Counted from the first letter of the stretch, positions 7,588 to 16,246 are shown. The stretch is 64,000 nucleotides of DNA from Paenibacillus sp. J23TS9 (GCF_018403225.1 NZ_BOSG01000001.1:1736001-1800000), one strand, 5' to 3'. Notes: generated by a model not told the origin, from the sequence alone. Numbers and translations: made by a program.

Positions 7588-8592
7588 TTAACTGATGGTT
7601 ACTCCGGCACTTGCATAGCCGGCGACCGTAGTGACGAGGACTTCTCCCGCCGCTACCGCCGTGAAAACCATTAACAGTCGGGTTTGCGCTGTTACGGGAA
7701 TGCTTAGTCCGGTTGTAATTCCATTCGAAATGGTACCCAAAGTCAGAACACCTGATAGTGGTGGAGCAAGCGATACCAAAGCTCCCGGAATAGGGGAAAA
7801 TATATTGTCGGGTGTGGTTGAACTGTATAGTTGTGCTGAAATGGTAACCGTTGTTGCTAATAGGCTGAGGGCAAGCGTCGTGCTAAAGTAAGCAGCAATC
7901 GAGGTAATGGTCCCGTCGCGTGGAACAGAAAACGAGAAGTTCAGAAGCGTGCCCCCGGCTCCTGTCAGATCGATCGTGTCGCCAGCAGCCACGCTAACAC
8001 CGGCGATGGAGCTACCAAAACCGATAAGGCTCGCCGTTCCGATCAAACCACCCGCAACTGTGGTCAACACTGCAGGTATTCCTGATGCATACGGAATGAT
8101 AGCGCCTGCTCCGGTTGCTCCAGTAGTTCCGGTCGCACCAGTCGCACCAGTTATTCCGGTTGCGCCTGCTGTTCCAGTTGCTCCGATTGTGCCAGTCGCT
8201 CCTGTTACACCGGTTGCGCCTGTTGCACCAATAGGACCTGCGGCACCAGTTGCTCCTGTAGCTCCAGTTGCACCCGTGGCGCCGCCAGCAGGACCTGCTG
8301 CTCCTGTAGCTCCCGTCAGGCCGACCGGCCCTGCCTGGCCAACGGGACCTTGAGGTCCGACTGGACCCTGCGAGCCGATTGGACCTACGGCACCAACCGG
8401 TCCTGCTGCTCCTTGCAATCCTTGAGGACCGATAGGTCCTTGCGGACCAGTGGGACCTATGTGTCCAACAGGACCTCTGCGACCCATTGGACCTCTCGGT
8501 CCAACGGCTCCGCGGCAGCATTTGAATTTTTTTAAATGTATGGATGTTTTATGGGGTGGCTTAGTAATATGAACTTTCTTACAATGGCTCAA
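7588..8592 (-). CDS. Collagen-like exosporium-type protein with BclB-like C-terminus
   Basis: About 334 residues in three parts: a basic, cysteine-containing head (residues 1-28), a collagen Gly-X-Y region (about 29-165; first GPxGPx repeats, then GATGATGA repeats), and a C-terminal domain of about 170 residues beginning [17 protein letters not shown] that matches the exosporium glycoprotein BclB-type C-terminal domain. Such proteins trimerise and sit on the spore surface; Thr in GAT repeats is a usual O-glycosylation site. There is no ATG: the start is TTG, at 8592 (nine bases after AGGAGG) or 8598 (three bases after it); spacing favours 8592. The repeats are imperfect at DNA level. A sporulation promoter upstream is expected but I could not identify one with confidence. 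Terminator at 7508-7551. Confidence 0.88.
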   Translation of the reverse strand: MSHCKKVHITKPPHKTSIHLKKFKCCRGAVGPRGPMGRRGPVGHIGPTGPQGPIGPQGLQGAAGPVGAVGPIGSQGPVGPQGPVGQAGPVGLTGATGAAGPAGGATGATGATGATGAAGPIGATGATGVTGATGTIGATGTAGATGITGATGATGTTGATGAGAIIPYASGIPAVLTTVAGGLIGTASLIGFGSSIAGVSVAAGDTIDLTGAGGTLLNFSFSVPRDGTITSIAAYFSTTLALSLLATTVTISAQLYSSTTPDNIFSPIPGALVSLAPPLSGVLTLGTISNGITTGLSIPVTAQTRLLMVFTAVAAGEVLVTTVAGYASAGVTIS

Positions 8593-8815
8593 GTACAATC
8601 GCCTCCTAGGGTTTTGTTTACTATACGTAACATATACCCGGCAGGTATAGACGAATGACGTTGGCTAATAGCGGATTGTTTACAAAGGGGGAAGTCTATA
8701 CTTTTATGAGATATAGAAATACAAATCTATTTCGCTATATTGCGTTGGAAAGGTTAAATAAGGTTGCTCAAGCACTATTCATTCAATTTCGGGAACCTTT
8801 CCGGTAATGAAGAAG

Positions 8816-8840
8816 ACTGCCGGTAATTTTAGCCGGCAGT
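8816..8840 (-). terminator. Terminator hairpin after the 34-residue gene
   Basis: ACTGCCGG (8816-8823) and CCGGCAGT (8833-8840) pair perfectly around a 9-base loop, extended by AGAA/TTCT on the flanks. The T-run is modest on either strand. It follows the stop of the small gene at 8870. Confidence 0.6.
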
Positions 8841-8869
8841 CTTTCTCTTTCAAGTAGTATGCCCTCATC

Positions 8870-8974
8870 CTATTCGCTGGACAATTCCTTAAGCGACTTA
8901 ATTTTACCATGGGGATGCTGTTCTTGCTTTCGTGACTTCCAGGCAGCTTCATTCCTTCTCTTCTGGTGAGCCAT
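8870..8974 (-). CDS. Small DUF6254-like protein (34 residues)
   Basis: A very short gene with a very strong ribosome binding site (AGGAGGAGAA on the minus strand just above 8974). The product is MAHQKRRNEAAWKSRKQ, then EQHPHGKIKSLKELSSE: highly charged, with the pattern W-x-x-RKQ-x-x-HGKxxSxKxLS seen in the DUF6254 family of tiny Bacillales proteins. Function is unknown. It stands alone, with a hairpin downstream. The longer frame 8779-9045 covering the same DNA is in another reading frame and has no ribosome site, so I regard that as a shadow. Confidence 0.7.
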   Translation of the reverse strand: MAHQKRRNEAAWKSRKQEQHPHGKIKSLKELSSE

Positions 8975-9320
8975 AACAGTTCTCCTCCTCTGGAAATTGA
9001 GATGTATACCACTTTCGTATGTTGCCTTTCCTGTTCTCTCTTCATTCATGAATTTATTTCATGTGTACTTGTAGCATTTCATCCCAGAAAGGCTATTCGG
9101 CGCCACCGTTTGGAACGCCCCTGGTGCTCTTGTCTGAGCCAAGCCCCTAGTTCGCCATGCTCATAACTACAAAGGACATCTCGCATTGTTTTTCAAAAGG
9201 TGATCAATGAGTGAGCAACTCTATCGCCATCATTGATATCCATCCTTATGCATAGAGTTAATGTCGAAGATGCATCATAAAGGAGTATTGATTTTATTAC
9301 ACAGGAGGTACCTTAGCCAA
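8975..9320. other. Intergenic stretch
   Basis: 346 bases without a convincing gene. It holds the promoter regions of the two flanking small genes, an 8-base inverted repeat AACTCTAT/ATAGAGTT around 9216-9262, and a nine-codon ORF with a good ribosome site (AAAAGGTGATCA then ATG at about 9208). I see nothing else. Confidence 0.5.
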
Positions 9321-9491
9321 ATGGACAAGGAAAAAGAATCCGCAAAACAAGTCAAAGTTCAGGATCAGACCGCGGAAACACACGTCAAAGGTTTGGAACC
9401 AAAAGATACCGAACTAGCTGAAGAACTTGGCAGCAACGAGTTTCGTTCCGCATTTAAAAATCCAGTAACTGGGGAAGAGCGTCTATATTAA
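9321..9491 (+). CDS. Small hydrophilic hypothetical protein (56 residues)
   Basis: The ATG at 9321 follows AGGAGGT with an 11-base gap; the frame is open further upstream to 9261 without a ribosome site. The product is very acidic and lysine-rich (MDKEKESAKQVKVQDQ...) with no hydrophobic segment, and ends NPVTGEERLY. I do not recognise a family. Size and composition resemble small spore or stress proteins of Bacillales, but that is only an impression. It is convergent with the large secreted enzyme gene, 11 bases apart, with no clear terminator between them. Confidence 0.55.
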   Translation: MDKEKESAKQVKVQDQTAETHVKGLEPKDTELAEELGSNEFRSAFKNPVTGEERLY

Positions 9492-9502
9492 TCGCGCTTT
9501 CA

Positions 9503-11899
9503 TCAACTCCCCCAAAGGACGGATGATCCCTCTTTCATATCATAGGCTTGTGCCCAATAGTACCCGGGAGCGGTGATCCGTCTTGGAGCAAATCCAATCT
9601 CTCCTGATGGAGAAGAAACGGTCTCGGAGCCAGCGGTAAAGGATCCTGCTGCCGTTGCAGCCCCGTTCACGTATTTCCCTGCCATAAACGTGAAACGTCC
9701 CGAGATATTTGCCGCAGCGATAGCCCCTCCCGTTTTCATATCTGAAATTTGAATGGTAACCGTAGCTTTCGTACCGTCAAACTTCACCTGCATTTGTGAT
9801 AAGATCATTGGCTTTAATGACGTAACCTCTGTTCTCGCCATGACCGGACTGCTTGGTGGTCCCTCATTCCCTGAAGTGTCGACGGCCGAGACCTTATATA
9901 TATACTCCGTGTCAGGCAGCAGCCCGTTGTCCCGGAAGCCCAATCTATTGGATACCCCTGCAAGATGCGCTTCATCGAGCGAAAAGTCCGTGCTGGTTCC
10001 GCGGTAAATGCGATATTCTTGAACGGCGGCATTATCCGCTGCCGGGCCGTATGAGATATCGATCTGCTGATAATCGAACACGGTAGCCCGCGGCTCTCCG
10101 GAAACGGCGGTTGGCGGTTCGTTATCAGCAGGCGCCTGCCAAAGAACTGCTTCCGGACCCCATACAGAAGGAAGGTTACGAAGCGAATCATAGTAATGAA
10201 TCGCAATGCCTCCGAAAGCCGGATTGCCCTCAAAAGCGGCGTACACTTTATCCAGCTCAGCCTCCATATACAATCGTCCTTCTTCATTAAAAGTAATCGT
10301 TTCGGGATCACCTCCATCCGCGATATCTTTCGTTTCAACACCAAGCACAACGGAATAAGGCTTTCCGATTTGATTCGCATATTCCATCTCGCCCCGCGCC
10401 TGCTCAATGATACCGGCTGTACCTTCTGCCTGGTCGCGATAATCCATAATGGAAATATAATCGAGCGTATCCTGGACGTGTTCGGAAAGCGGCCTTACCG
10501 AGCCATTCCATAAAATATCTGTTGCGTCACCAGAGGTATCGAACCAGCGGGGAATAGCTGCTCCAACTTGAAGAGATAGCCCGGAGGCTGCTTTACGATC
10601 CATTAAAGCTTTTAGCATATCCAGATATTGTACTTGCACGGAAGGCTTATCGTTTTTAAAATCCGGAAGGCTGTACGGCTCGGTGTCAATATTAACTCCA
10701 TCGAATCTTTCATGCTTGCCAGAGGATAAATTATAATTCAAGATCCTTTCGAATTCGGCAACGGCCTGTGTTTGGTACCTTGAATACGCCCCGAAATACG
10801 GAGGGGTCGTTCCGCCGGCAATCAAAGCCTGAACCTGATACCCGCGATTATGGGCCCATCCAATAAAATCGCGCACCTCCGTACGTTTGTCTTCCAGCAT
10901 TTGAACCCCATTGTAATTCCCTACGGCCAAGTACCAGGTCCGGATCTGACCTTGACCGAAAGTATCCGTATCCGATGACATCGCATCCAAGACCGTCCTT
11001 GCACCGGAGTTCATGATGAGCGGATAGGATTCGTTTTCCCAAATCCACAACGCCCGATCTTGACGATAAACATCCCGCGTTACGGCCTGCGCCGCTTTTT
11101 TTTCTGCCACTGTCCCCTTTCTGTCTATGCTAACACTTCCCTCATCCTGATATCCGGCATCCGTTCCGGTAACATCGGCTATATGGTTTCCCCTATCCTC
11201 GGTAATTCCGGCTTTGACATATACGGTTTGACTGTACCCTATATTGCCGTTAACGTCTTCGGCCCTTGCTTCCAAGCTGTTGATTCTTCCTGAAACCGAC
11301 TCCGTATCCCATTGTAACGAATACCCTGTTTCGCCCGGATTGGTGTTCTCCCACTCCCCTCCGTTGATTCTCACCTGAACGAGGTCAATGCTGTTTTTGC
11401 CGGATGCTTCTACTTCAACCTGGATTTGTCCCTGGATCTCATCCTGTTCCGCAGGACTGATTACTCGTACCTGCGGAATATTCGCCTGCGGATTATCCAC
11501 TTCGATTTGCAAAAACGGAGACCAAGTCACGTAACGAGTCTGTGCGTCCGTCCCCCTCGCCACGAGTTCAACTGAACCATCATACTTTGACAAATCAACG
11601 TCGGCATACCAGCTGCCAGTATCACCATCTTTCATATGGGCACTTGTCAGAGAATCACCGTTCATCGCGATTTCGATATCATATACGCCGTTGTACGTTC
11701 CGGTCAGACGGGTAATCCCCGCGCTCAGTGGTCCGCCCGTGCTTGGTGAATCGATCGTAATTTGCGCAGCGGCCGATACCGATGAAGGGGGAATGCAGGA
11801 AAGTGCCAGAAAAGCGATTAAAACTAGACAAATTCCGAGTTTGCGGACAGCATATTCTTGCCGGATCCGGAGCCTAACATATCCCCGCTTGGCTGCCAT
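9503..11899 (-). CDS. Large secreted GH18-like protein with Ig-like and FN3 domains
   Basis: About 798 residues. A signal peptide with long basic N-region (cleavage after SSVSAAA, about residue 45) is followed by two Ig-like beta domains (ITIDSPSTGG..., then VRVISPAEQDEIQGQIQVEVEASG...). A TIM-barrel-like region of about 330 residues contains DGVNIDTEPY, with the last Glu about residue 407, and ISIMDYRD, which resemble the DxxDxDxE and MxYD motifs of GH18 glycosidases; the first Asp of that motif is kept, so an active enzyme is possible but family assignment is tentative. An FN3 domain (PPTAVSGEPRATVFDYQQI...) and a final 90-residue beta domain follow. The ATG at 11899 has AAGGAAGTG upstream. 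A cre-like site lies at 11984-11997. It is probably an extracellular polysaccharide-acting enzyme. Confidence 0.78.
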   Translation of the reverse strand: MAAKRGYVRLRIRQEYAVRKLGICLVLIAFLALSCIPPSSVSAAAQITIDSPSTGGPLSAGITRLTGTYNGVYDIEIAMNGDSLTSAHMKDGDTGSWYADVDLSKYDGSVELVARGTDAQTRYVTWSPFLQIEVDNPQANIPQVRVISPAEQDEIQGQIQVEVEASGKNSIDLVQVRINGGEWENTNPGETGYSLQWDTESVSGRINSLEARAEDVNGNIGYSQTVYVKAGITEDRGNHIADVTGTDAGYQDEGSVSIDRKGTVAEKKAAQAVTRDVYRQDRALWIWENESYPLIMNSGARTVLDAMSSDTDTFGQGQIRTWYLAVGNYNGVQMLEDKRTEVRDFIGWAHNRGYQVQALIAGGTTPPYFGAYSRYQTQAVAEFERILNYNLSSGKHERFDGVNIDTEPYSLPDFKNDKPSVQVQYLDMLKALMDRKAASGLSLQVGAAIPRWFDTSGDATDILWNGSVRPLSEHVQDTLDYISIMDYRDQAEGTAGIIEQARGEMEYANQIGKPYSVVLGVETKDIADGGDPETITFNEEGRLYMEAELDKVYAAFEGNPAFGGIAIHYYDSLRNLPSVWGPEAVLWQAPADNEPPTAVSGEPRATVFDYQQIDISYGPAADNAAVQEYRIYRGTSTDFSLDEAHLAGVSNRLGFRDNGLLPDTEYIYKVSAVDTSGNEGPPSSPVMARTEVTSLKPMILSQMQVKFDGTKATVTIQISDMKTGGAIAAANISGRFTFMAGKYVNGAATAAGSFTAGSETVSSPSGEIGFAPRRITAPGYYWAQAYDMKEGSSVLWGS

Positions 11900-11983
11900 A
11901 AGTCTTTTCACTTCCTTTCGATGTAGTGTGAATGACCTTGACAAGATAACTGGAATGAGGAAAGGCGCAGGCTTTGCTAATTA

Positions 11984-11997
11984 ATAAAGCGCTTACT
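11984..11997 (-). promoter_or_regulatory. cre-like site upstream of the GH18-like gene
   Basis: Minus strand AGTAAGCGCTTTAT matches the CcpA cre pattern (TGWAANCGNTNWCA) at most positions and shares GTAAGCGCTT with the site upstream of the xylanase at 59894-59907. It sits 85 bases before the start codon. Confidence 0.5.
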
Positions 11998-12172
11998 TTT
12001 TTCATATTTTGACGTGCTGAACATTAGAACCGAATCCGACAAAAAAACAAGAAACAGCGCTTTGAAGTCCCATATCTTTTGCGTAAGTGCACCTAATATG
12101 ACATACTTATCCGACCTATATATCTCGAGTCAAACCCATGTTTTGTTGCGTAATCCTGCCAGCTGGTCGAGA

Positions 12173-12199
12173 AAAGACAGCCAATTCGTCGGCTGTCTT
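12173..12199. terminator. Orphan hairpin in a 435-base intergenic region
   Basis: AAGACAGCC (12174-12182), 8-base loop, GGCTGTCTT (12191-12199), perfect 9-base stem. T-tails are weak on both strands. The surrounding region 11900-12334 contains the cre-like site and promoters of the two divergent genes; the frame at 12014-12307 lacks a ribosome site and family features and is not called. Confidence 0.5.
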
Positions 12200-12334
12200 C
12201 ACATATCTTTATTGAGCTTTAATTTCCATTTCGTATCAAGGGATGTACGAAGAGATGATATTTATAACTACAATATGAATAATGCCGATGATACGATGTG
12301 GTTGTAATCATAATGAATGAAAGCAGGTGAAGAA

Positions 12335-12712
12335 ATGAAAGGAATTTTAAAGGTTGGCTTGGGTGTGGGAATCATCTCCGGGGTAGTATGTATTGTTTTG
12401 TACTATGTCTTATGCGGATTACTGGATCTCCAGTTTATACAACTGAATCCCGTTTCAATTATGGCTGCGTCGGTGGTTGTAAATGTGGTAGGTGCGTTGA
12501 TTTATAATAAGCTTCGGTATACGACTTCAAGACCAAGGATCTATTATGGTATGATAACCGTCGGAGTGGCGTTGCTGCTATCGCTATATGACTGGGCATA
12601 TCCATCGGAAACCGATATTGCAGGGGTTGCTAATACGCTTCATGCATTAGTTGCCTCGCTGTCGATTGCGTGGATTCCAACATGGCTTCAAAAACGGCGC
12701 GTATCAAATTGA
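12335..12712 (+). CDS. DUF6069-like four-helix membrane protein
   Basis: A 125-residue protein with four predicted membrane helices (about residues 5-27, 37-55, 69-88 and 100-118), in the layout of DUF6069 proteins, whose function is unknown. The ATG at 12335 follows AGGTGA by five bases; an ATG at 12317 has no site. Only 17 bases separate it from the DesK-like kinase gene, so the three genes 12335-14432 form an operon. In DesK/DesR systems the partner is a lipid desaturase; here the neighbour is this small membrane protein, which may be the sensing accessory or the regulated target. That link is inference. Confidence 0.75.
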   Translation: MKGILKVGLGVGIISGVVCIVLYYVLCGLLDLQFIQLNPVSIMAASVVVNVVGALIYNKLRYTTSRPRIYYGMITVGVALLLSLYDWAYPSETDIAGVANTLHALVASLSIAWIPTWLQKRRVSN

Positions 12713-12729
12713 TAAGGCGGTAAAATGAT

Positions 12730-13830
12730 ATGGATCGTAATACAAAGAAATGGCTCGTTTTCGTACCATTGATTCTACCGGCAGTCTATTTATTTTTCAC
12801 ACCGTTTCATCAAGCTTGGTTGGATGAATGTTTATTTTTGCTGCTTGCCTTCTGTTACTGGCGGAGCATGCTTCATGCGAAGTACCGTGAAATTAACATC
12901 TGCATTCAACTTATGATCGTCACCTACTACGTCCTTGTTCATACTCCATGGCATATGTGCTTCGGTTTTTACCCTGCCTTAACGATGTCGCTGCTTGTTT
13001 CGTATCGTCGAATTTCGTGGTTGGTTGGTTCCATGATTGGCTGTTTTACGATTGCTATCAGTCTGTCTGCTTACCTATCCAACGAACCTCTTCGATTCGA
13101 ATGGCTACCCATCTCCATCGCTTTAATTGCCCTACCCTACGTGTTCAAAATGTACCAGGTCTCTTGCGAGATGCACATAAAGCTTTCTCATGCCAACGCT
13201 GAAATAATAAAAATTGAGGAAAGGGCACGTATTGCAAGAGATTTGCATGATACGCTTGGACAGACGTTATCCATGATTACGGTAAAAAGCGAACTGGCGG
13301 AACGGCTAATCCGCCTAAGTCCTGACGAGGCTTTAATCGAAGTCGGTGATGTCCAGCAGATTTCAAGATCGGCTTTACTGCAAATCCGTGAACTGGTCAA
13401 TGATATGCAATCCATCGATATCCGAGAGGAGCTTCAACGTGCCGATCATATTCTGGTATCTGCCGGTATTGAAGCAGAAACGTATATGAGAATCGACTCG
13501 GAAAAGATGATGCCAATCGTGCGGAATATTCTTGGCATGTGCCTGCGGGAATGTATAACCAATGTCGTCAGGCACAGCGGGGCAGGGAAATGTTTCATTC
13601 AATTACTCGAAGACGATGAGCAATATTTGCTTCTCGTTCGTGATAATGGTAATGGTATAGTGAAAGCCCAGAACCAAGTGTGTAAATTTGGTACAGGTTT
13701 GCTGGGCATGAAGGAACGGTTATCTTTAATAGAAGGAACGCTGGATCTAGATACTGATCCTGAGAATATGACGAAAGTGACGATAGCCATACCTCATCAC
13801 CCAATGTTGTTCAAGGAGGAAATAGGATGA
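12730..13830 (+). CDS. DesK-like sensor histidine kinase
   Basis: A 366-residue kinase of the HisKA_3 (NarL-partner) class. The first 145 residues hold four to five membrane helices, then a short coiled linker leads to the phosphoacceptor motif ARIARDLHDTLGQTLS (His about 173), very close to DesK of Bacillus subtilis. A HATPase_c domain follows with NVVRHSGA (N-box) and DNGNGI, GTGLLGMKERL glycine motifs. Its stop overlaps the regulator start by ATGA. DesK senses membrane thickness or fluidity; similar intramembrane sensing is likely but not proven here. Confidence 0.9.
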   Translation: MDRNTKKWLVFVPLILPAVYLFFTPFHQAWLDECLFLLLAFCYWRSMLHAKYREINICIQLMIVTYYVLVHTPWHMCFGFYPALTMSLLVSYRRISWLVGSMIGCFTIAISLSAYLSNEPLRFEWLPISIALIALPYVFKMYQVSCEMHIKLSHANAEIIKIEERARIARDLHDTLGQTLSMITVKSELAERLIRLSPDEALIEVGDVQQISRSALLQIRELVNDMQSIDIREELQRADHILVSAGIEAETYMRIDSEKMMPIVRNILGMCLRECITNVVRHSGAGKCFIQLLEDDEQYLLLVRDNGNGIVKAQNQVCKFGTGLLGMKERLSLIEGTLDLDTDPENMTKVTIAIPHHPMLFKEEIG

Positions 13831-14432
13831 AGATCGTCATTGCAGAAGATCAAGGGATGTTAAGAGGTGCCATCAGTCGGCTGCTCGGGATGGAACCGGA
13901 TATCGAAATTGTCGGGGAAGCCGGCAACGGTGAGCAAGCCTTGCAGCTTATCCGTAAGCGCTTGCCGGATATAGCTGTACTTGATATTGAAATGCCATTT
14001 TTAAGCGGATTGGATGTAGCTGAAATACTTAGTGCTGAGGGCAGTACATGTCGGGTCGCCATCGTTACAACCTTTGCCAAGAGCGGATATTATCAGCGTG
14101 CGGTTAAAGCGGGGGTAATGGGTTATTTATTGAAGGATACTCCAGTCTCAGAACTTGCGGTATCTTTGCGCAAAATCTATGAGGGCAATCATGTATTCAG
14201 TCCTCACCTCACATTTTCCATAAGCAAAGAATTGAACCCACTAACGGATAGGGAATCGGAACTTCTTTCTTACTTGAAGGAAGGATATTCCGTAAGTGAA
14301 ATCAGTAAGCTATTATATTTGTCGCCAGGTACGATCCGCAATTACATTTCAGAGATCCTTCAGAAACTCGATGCGAAAAATCGAATTGATGCTGTTGCAA
14401 TCGCCCTAAGTAAGGGGTGGATATCAAATTAG
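13827..14432 (+). CDS. DesR-like NarL-family response regulator
   Basis: A 201-residue regulator: receiver domain (about 1-118; phosphoacceptor Asp 53 in VLDIEMP; TTFAKSGYYQRAVKAGVMGYLLKD is nearly the DesR sequence) and LuxR-type HTH (about 135-195; NPLTDRESELLSYLKEGYS, PGTIRNYISEILQKL, KNRIDAVA). It overlaps the kinase gene by four bases. No desaturase gene lies in the window, so the target is either the operon itself or elsewhere. A strong terminator at 14501-14529 ends the operon. Confidence 0.92.
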   Translation: MKIVIAEDQGMLRGAISRLLGMEPDIEIVGEAGNGEQALQLIRKRLPDIAVLDIEMPFLSGLDVAEILSAEGSTCRVAIVTTFAKSGYYQRAVKAGVMGYLLKDTPVSELAVSLRKIYEGNHVFSPHLTFSISKELNPLTDRESELLSYLKEGYSVSEISKLLYLSPGTIRNYISEILQKLDAKNRIDAVAIALSKGWISN

Positions 14433-14500
14433 TAACTTCAACCAAAATAAAATTCACTCCTGCATCCCATATATGTGGGTGCGGAGATAAAAACCAGCAC

Positions 14501-14529
14501 AAAAAAAACGACAGATATGTCGTTTTTTT
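14501..14529 (+). terminator. Terminator of the DesKR-like operon
   Basis: A-run, ACGACA (14508-14513), GATA loop, TGTCGT (14518-14523), then a run of T. Symmetrical, so it can also stop minus-strand transcripts coming from the 14618-14770 gene. Confidence 0.9.
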
Positions 14530-14617
14530 GTTTCCTATCAACAAGTCGATAGCTATTACGTTTTAACTGATGATCGATAAACCGCCTGAATAGTTGACGA
14601 TTATTCCCGGGCTTTTG

Positions 14618-14770
14618 TCATACATGATCATTTTTTTGCTCCGCCTCAAGCACGCCTTGTTTTCTGCTATCCGCCTGACTAACTGCATCTTTGCCTTCAG
14701 CAGCAAGAAGCGCTCCTTCTGCAATCACCACGACGGCAATTCCAATATACCAACCCGCTTTAAGTTTCAT
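14618..14770 (-). CDS. Small single-helix membrane protein (50 residues)
   Basis: A short gene, ATG at 14770 behind a purine-rich GGGAGGGGGAGAG. The product starts MKLKAGWYIGIAVVVIAEGALLAA: one membrane helix (residues about 7-24), then a charged tail that ends EAEQKNDHV. It follows the dihydrolipoyl dehydrogenase gene by 56 bases on the same strand and may be co-transcribed. I recognise no family; it has the shape of a small membrane-anchored or secreted peptide. Confidence 0.55.
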   Translation of the reverse strand: MKLKAGWYIGIAVVVIAEGALLAAEGKDAVSQADSRKQGVLEAEQKNDHV

Positions 14771-14826
14771 GCATTGATCTCTCCCCCTCCCTGAATGCTT
14801 CTAATCGTGCTGCTCCTTTTTTCTGT

Positions 14827-16206
14827 TCATCTGATTTTTCGAACGGCATTCTCGGCAGCCTCCATGATCACCTCTCCCAATGTGGGATGGGGATGAATGG
14901 TCAGAGCCAGATCCTCCACGGTTGCTCCCATCTCGATGGCTAAAGTAAGCTCCGATATGAGTGTTGATGCCTCTACCCCAACGATTTGCGCACCCATTAA
15001 GATCCCAGAGGTTTGTTCCGCTATGATTTTGACAAACCCTTCCGCTGCTTGAAGCGCCAATGCTCTACCGTTAATACCGAAGGATGATTTTCCAATCACA
15101 ACGGGAATAGACTTTGCCTTTGCTTCCGTTTCGGTTAAGCCAACACTTGCAAGCTCCGGCTCTGAAAAAACAACCAGCGGGATCGCTTTATAATCCACGA
15201 CAGAAGGATTACCTGCAATGACTTCTGCTGCAACCTTAGCTTCATAGGAGGCTTTATGAGCAAGCGCCGGACCTTTCGTAATATCACCAATTGCGAATAT
15301 GTGTGGGATAGCTGTTCTGCACTGTTCGTCTGTTTCAATCAGCCCCCTGCTTGAAACCTGCAAGTTAATTCGTTCCAGTCCTAAGCTTCCGTCAGTATTC
15401 GGTTTTCTTCCGACAGTCACTAACGCATATTCTGCGTTAACCAGATGCTGCTCCTGATTTTTCAAATAATGAAGTGTTAGAGTGTCGGCATGCTGCTCTG
15501 CTTTCACGGCTGTCGCCCCTGTTATGATGTTAATGCCGTCGGCCTTCAACCGCCGGATAACAGGAACAGCTAGCTCTGCCTCGAATCCTGGCAGCACTTG
15601 TCCTCCTCCCTCCAGTATCGTCACCTCTGTTCCGAATTTGGCATACATCTGCCCCAGTTCTACACCAATGTACCCTCCGCCGATAATGATCAGGCTGGTT
15701 GGAATTTGAGAGAGCGATAGCGCTTCTGTGGAAGACAAGATACGACCCCCAAACGGCAATGCCTGCAGCTCAATCGGACGAGAACCCGTTGCCAGTATGG
15801 CGTGTTTAAAAGATATCATATGGTCAGTTTTTCTTGTTTGTTTAATGGCAACCGTATGCTCATCAATAAAGCTGGCCTCCCCCTCCAGAATCGTTACTCC
15901 GGCGGTTTTCAACAGATAATTAACTCCTCCAGCCTGTTTCATCACAATCCCTTGTTTGAAAGCCTGAGCATTCTTAAAGAAATCTGAACCATCCGCCTGA
16001 TTCCACTGCCTGTGCAAATCGAAGCGATGTGCTTCTGCAATCAGTGCTTTAGAAGGAATGCATCCTACATGGGTGCACACTCCGCCAAGATGGGAACGTT
16101 CGACAACTGCCGTTTTCATCCCAAGCTGCGCAGCTCGCAGTGCCGCCACATATCCTCCAGGACCTGATCCAATAACTAATGTATCAACTGTTTCATGCTG
16201 ACTCAT
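14827..16206 (-). CDS. lpdA: Dihydrolipoyl dehydrogenase (E3)
   Basis: A 459-residue flavoprotein disulfide reductase that reoxidises dihydrolipoamide with NAD. The FAD site is VIGSGPGGYVAALRAA (residues about 11-26), the redox disulfide is GGVCTHVGCIPSK (Cys 44 and Cys 49, spacing as in E3), the NAD fold is IIIGGGYIGVELGQ, and the C-terminal His-Glu dyad lies in HPHPTLGEVIMEAAENA. CTHVGC instead of the usual CLNVGC is a mild variation. The start at 16206 is set by AGGAGGT eight bases upstream. No pyruvate or branched-chain E1/E2 genes are next to it, so this is a solitary E3; a divergent TetR regulator with shared operator-like repeats suggests separate control. Confidence 0.92.
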   Translation of the reverse strand: MSQHETVDTLVIGSGPGGYVAALRAAQLGMKTAVVERSHLGGVCTHVGCIPSKALIAEAHRFDLHRQWNQADGSDFFKNAQAFKQGIVMKQAGGVNYLLKTAGVTILEGEASFIDEHTVAIKQTRKTDHMISFKHAILATGSRPIELQALPFGGRILSSTEALSLSQIPTSLIIIGGGYIGVELGQMYAKFGTEVTILEGGGQVLPGFEAELAVPVIRRLKADGINIITGATAVKAEQHADTLTLHYLKNQEQHLVNAEYALVTVGRKPNTDGSLGLERINLQVSSRGLIETDEQCRTAIPHIFAIGDITKGPALAHKASYEAKVAAEVIAGNPSVVDYKAIPLVVFSEPELASVGLTETEAKAKSIPVVIGKSSFGINGRALALQAAEGFVKIIAEQTSGILMGAQIVGVEASTLISELTLAIEMGATVEDLALTIHPHPTLGEVIMEAAENAVRKIR

Positions 16207-16246
16207 CCCCTGATACCTCCTAATAAAATGTCTCATTGTAATATAA

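Noticed and set aside
8098-8510. Regular repeats that could be taken for a CRISPR array
   Set aside because: The period is 9 bases within a coding Gly-X-Y region; no spacers.
8012-8521. Long frames rich in Pro/Ala/Arg inside the collagen-like gene
   Set aside because: They are antisense or frame-shifted shadows of the Gly-X-Y repeat.
8608-8720. Sporulation sigma-factor promoter for the collagen-like gene
   Set aside because: Only partial matches (CGTATAGTA) to mother-cell -10 patterns; not strong enough.
8779-9045. 88-residue minus-strand frame
   Set aside because: It overlaps the DUF6254-like gene in another frame and lacks a ribosome site.
12014-12307. 97-residue plus-strand frame in the intergenic region
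   Set aside because: No ribosome site; contains a perfect hairpin and cre neighbourhood; composition looks random.
14594-14794. 66-residue plus-strand frame
   Set aside because: It is antisense to the 50-residue gene at 14618-14770, which has the better start signals.
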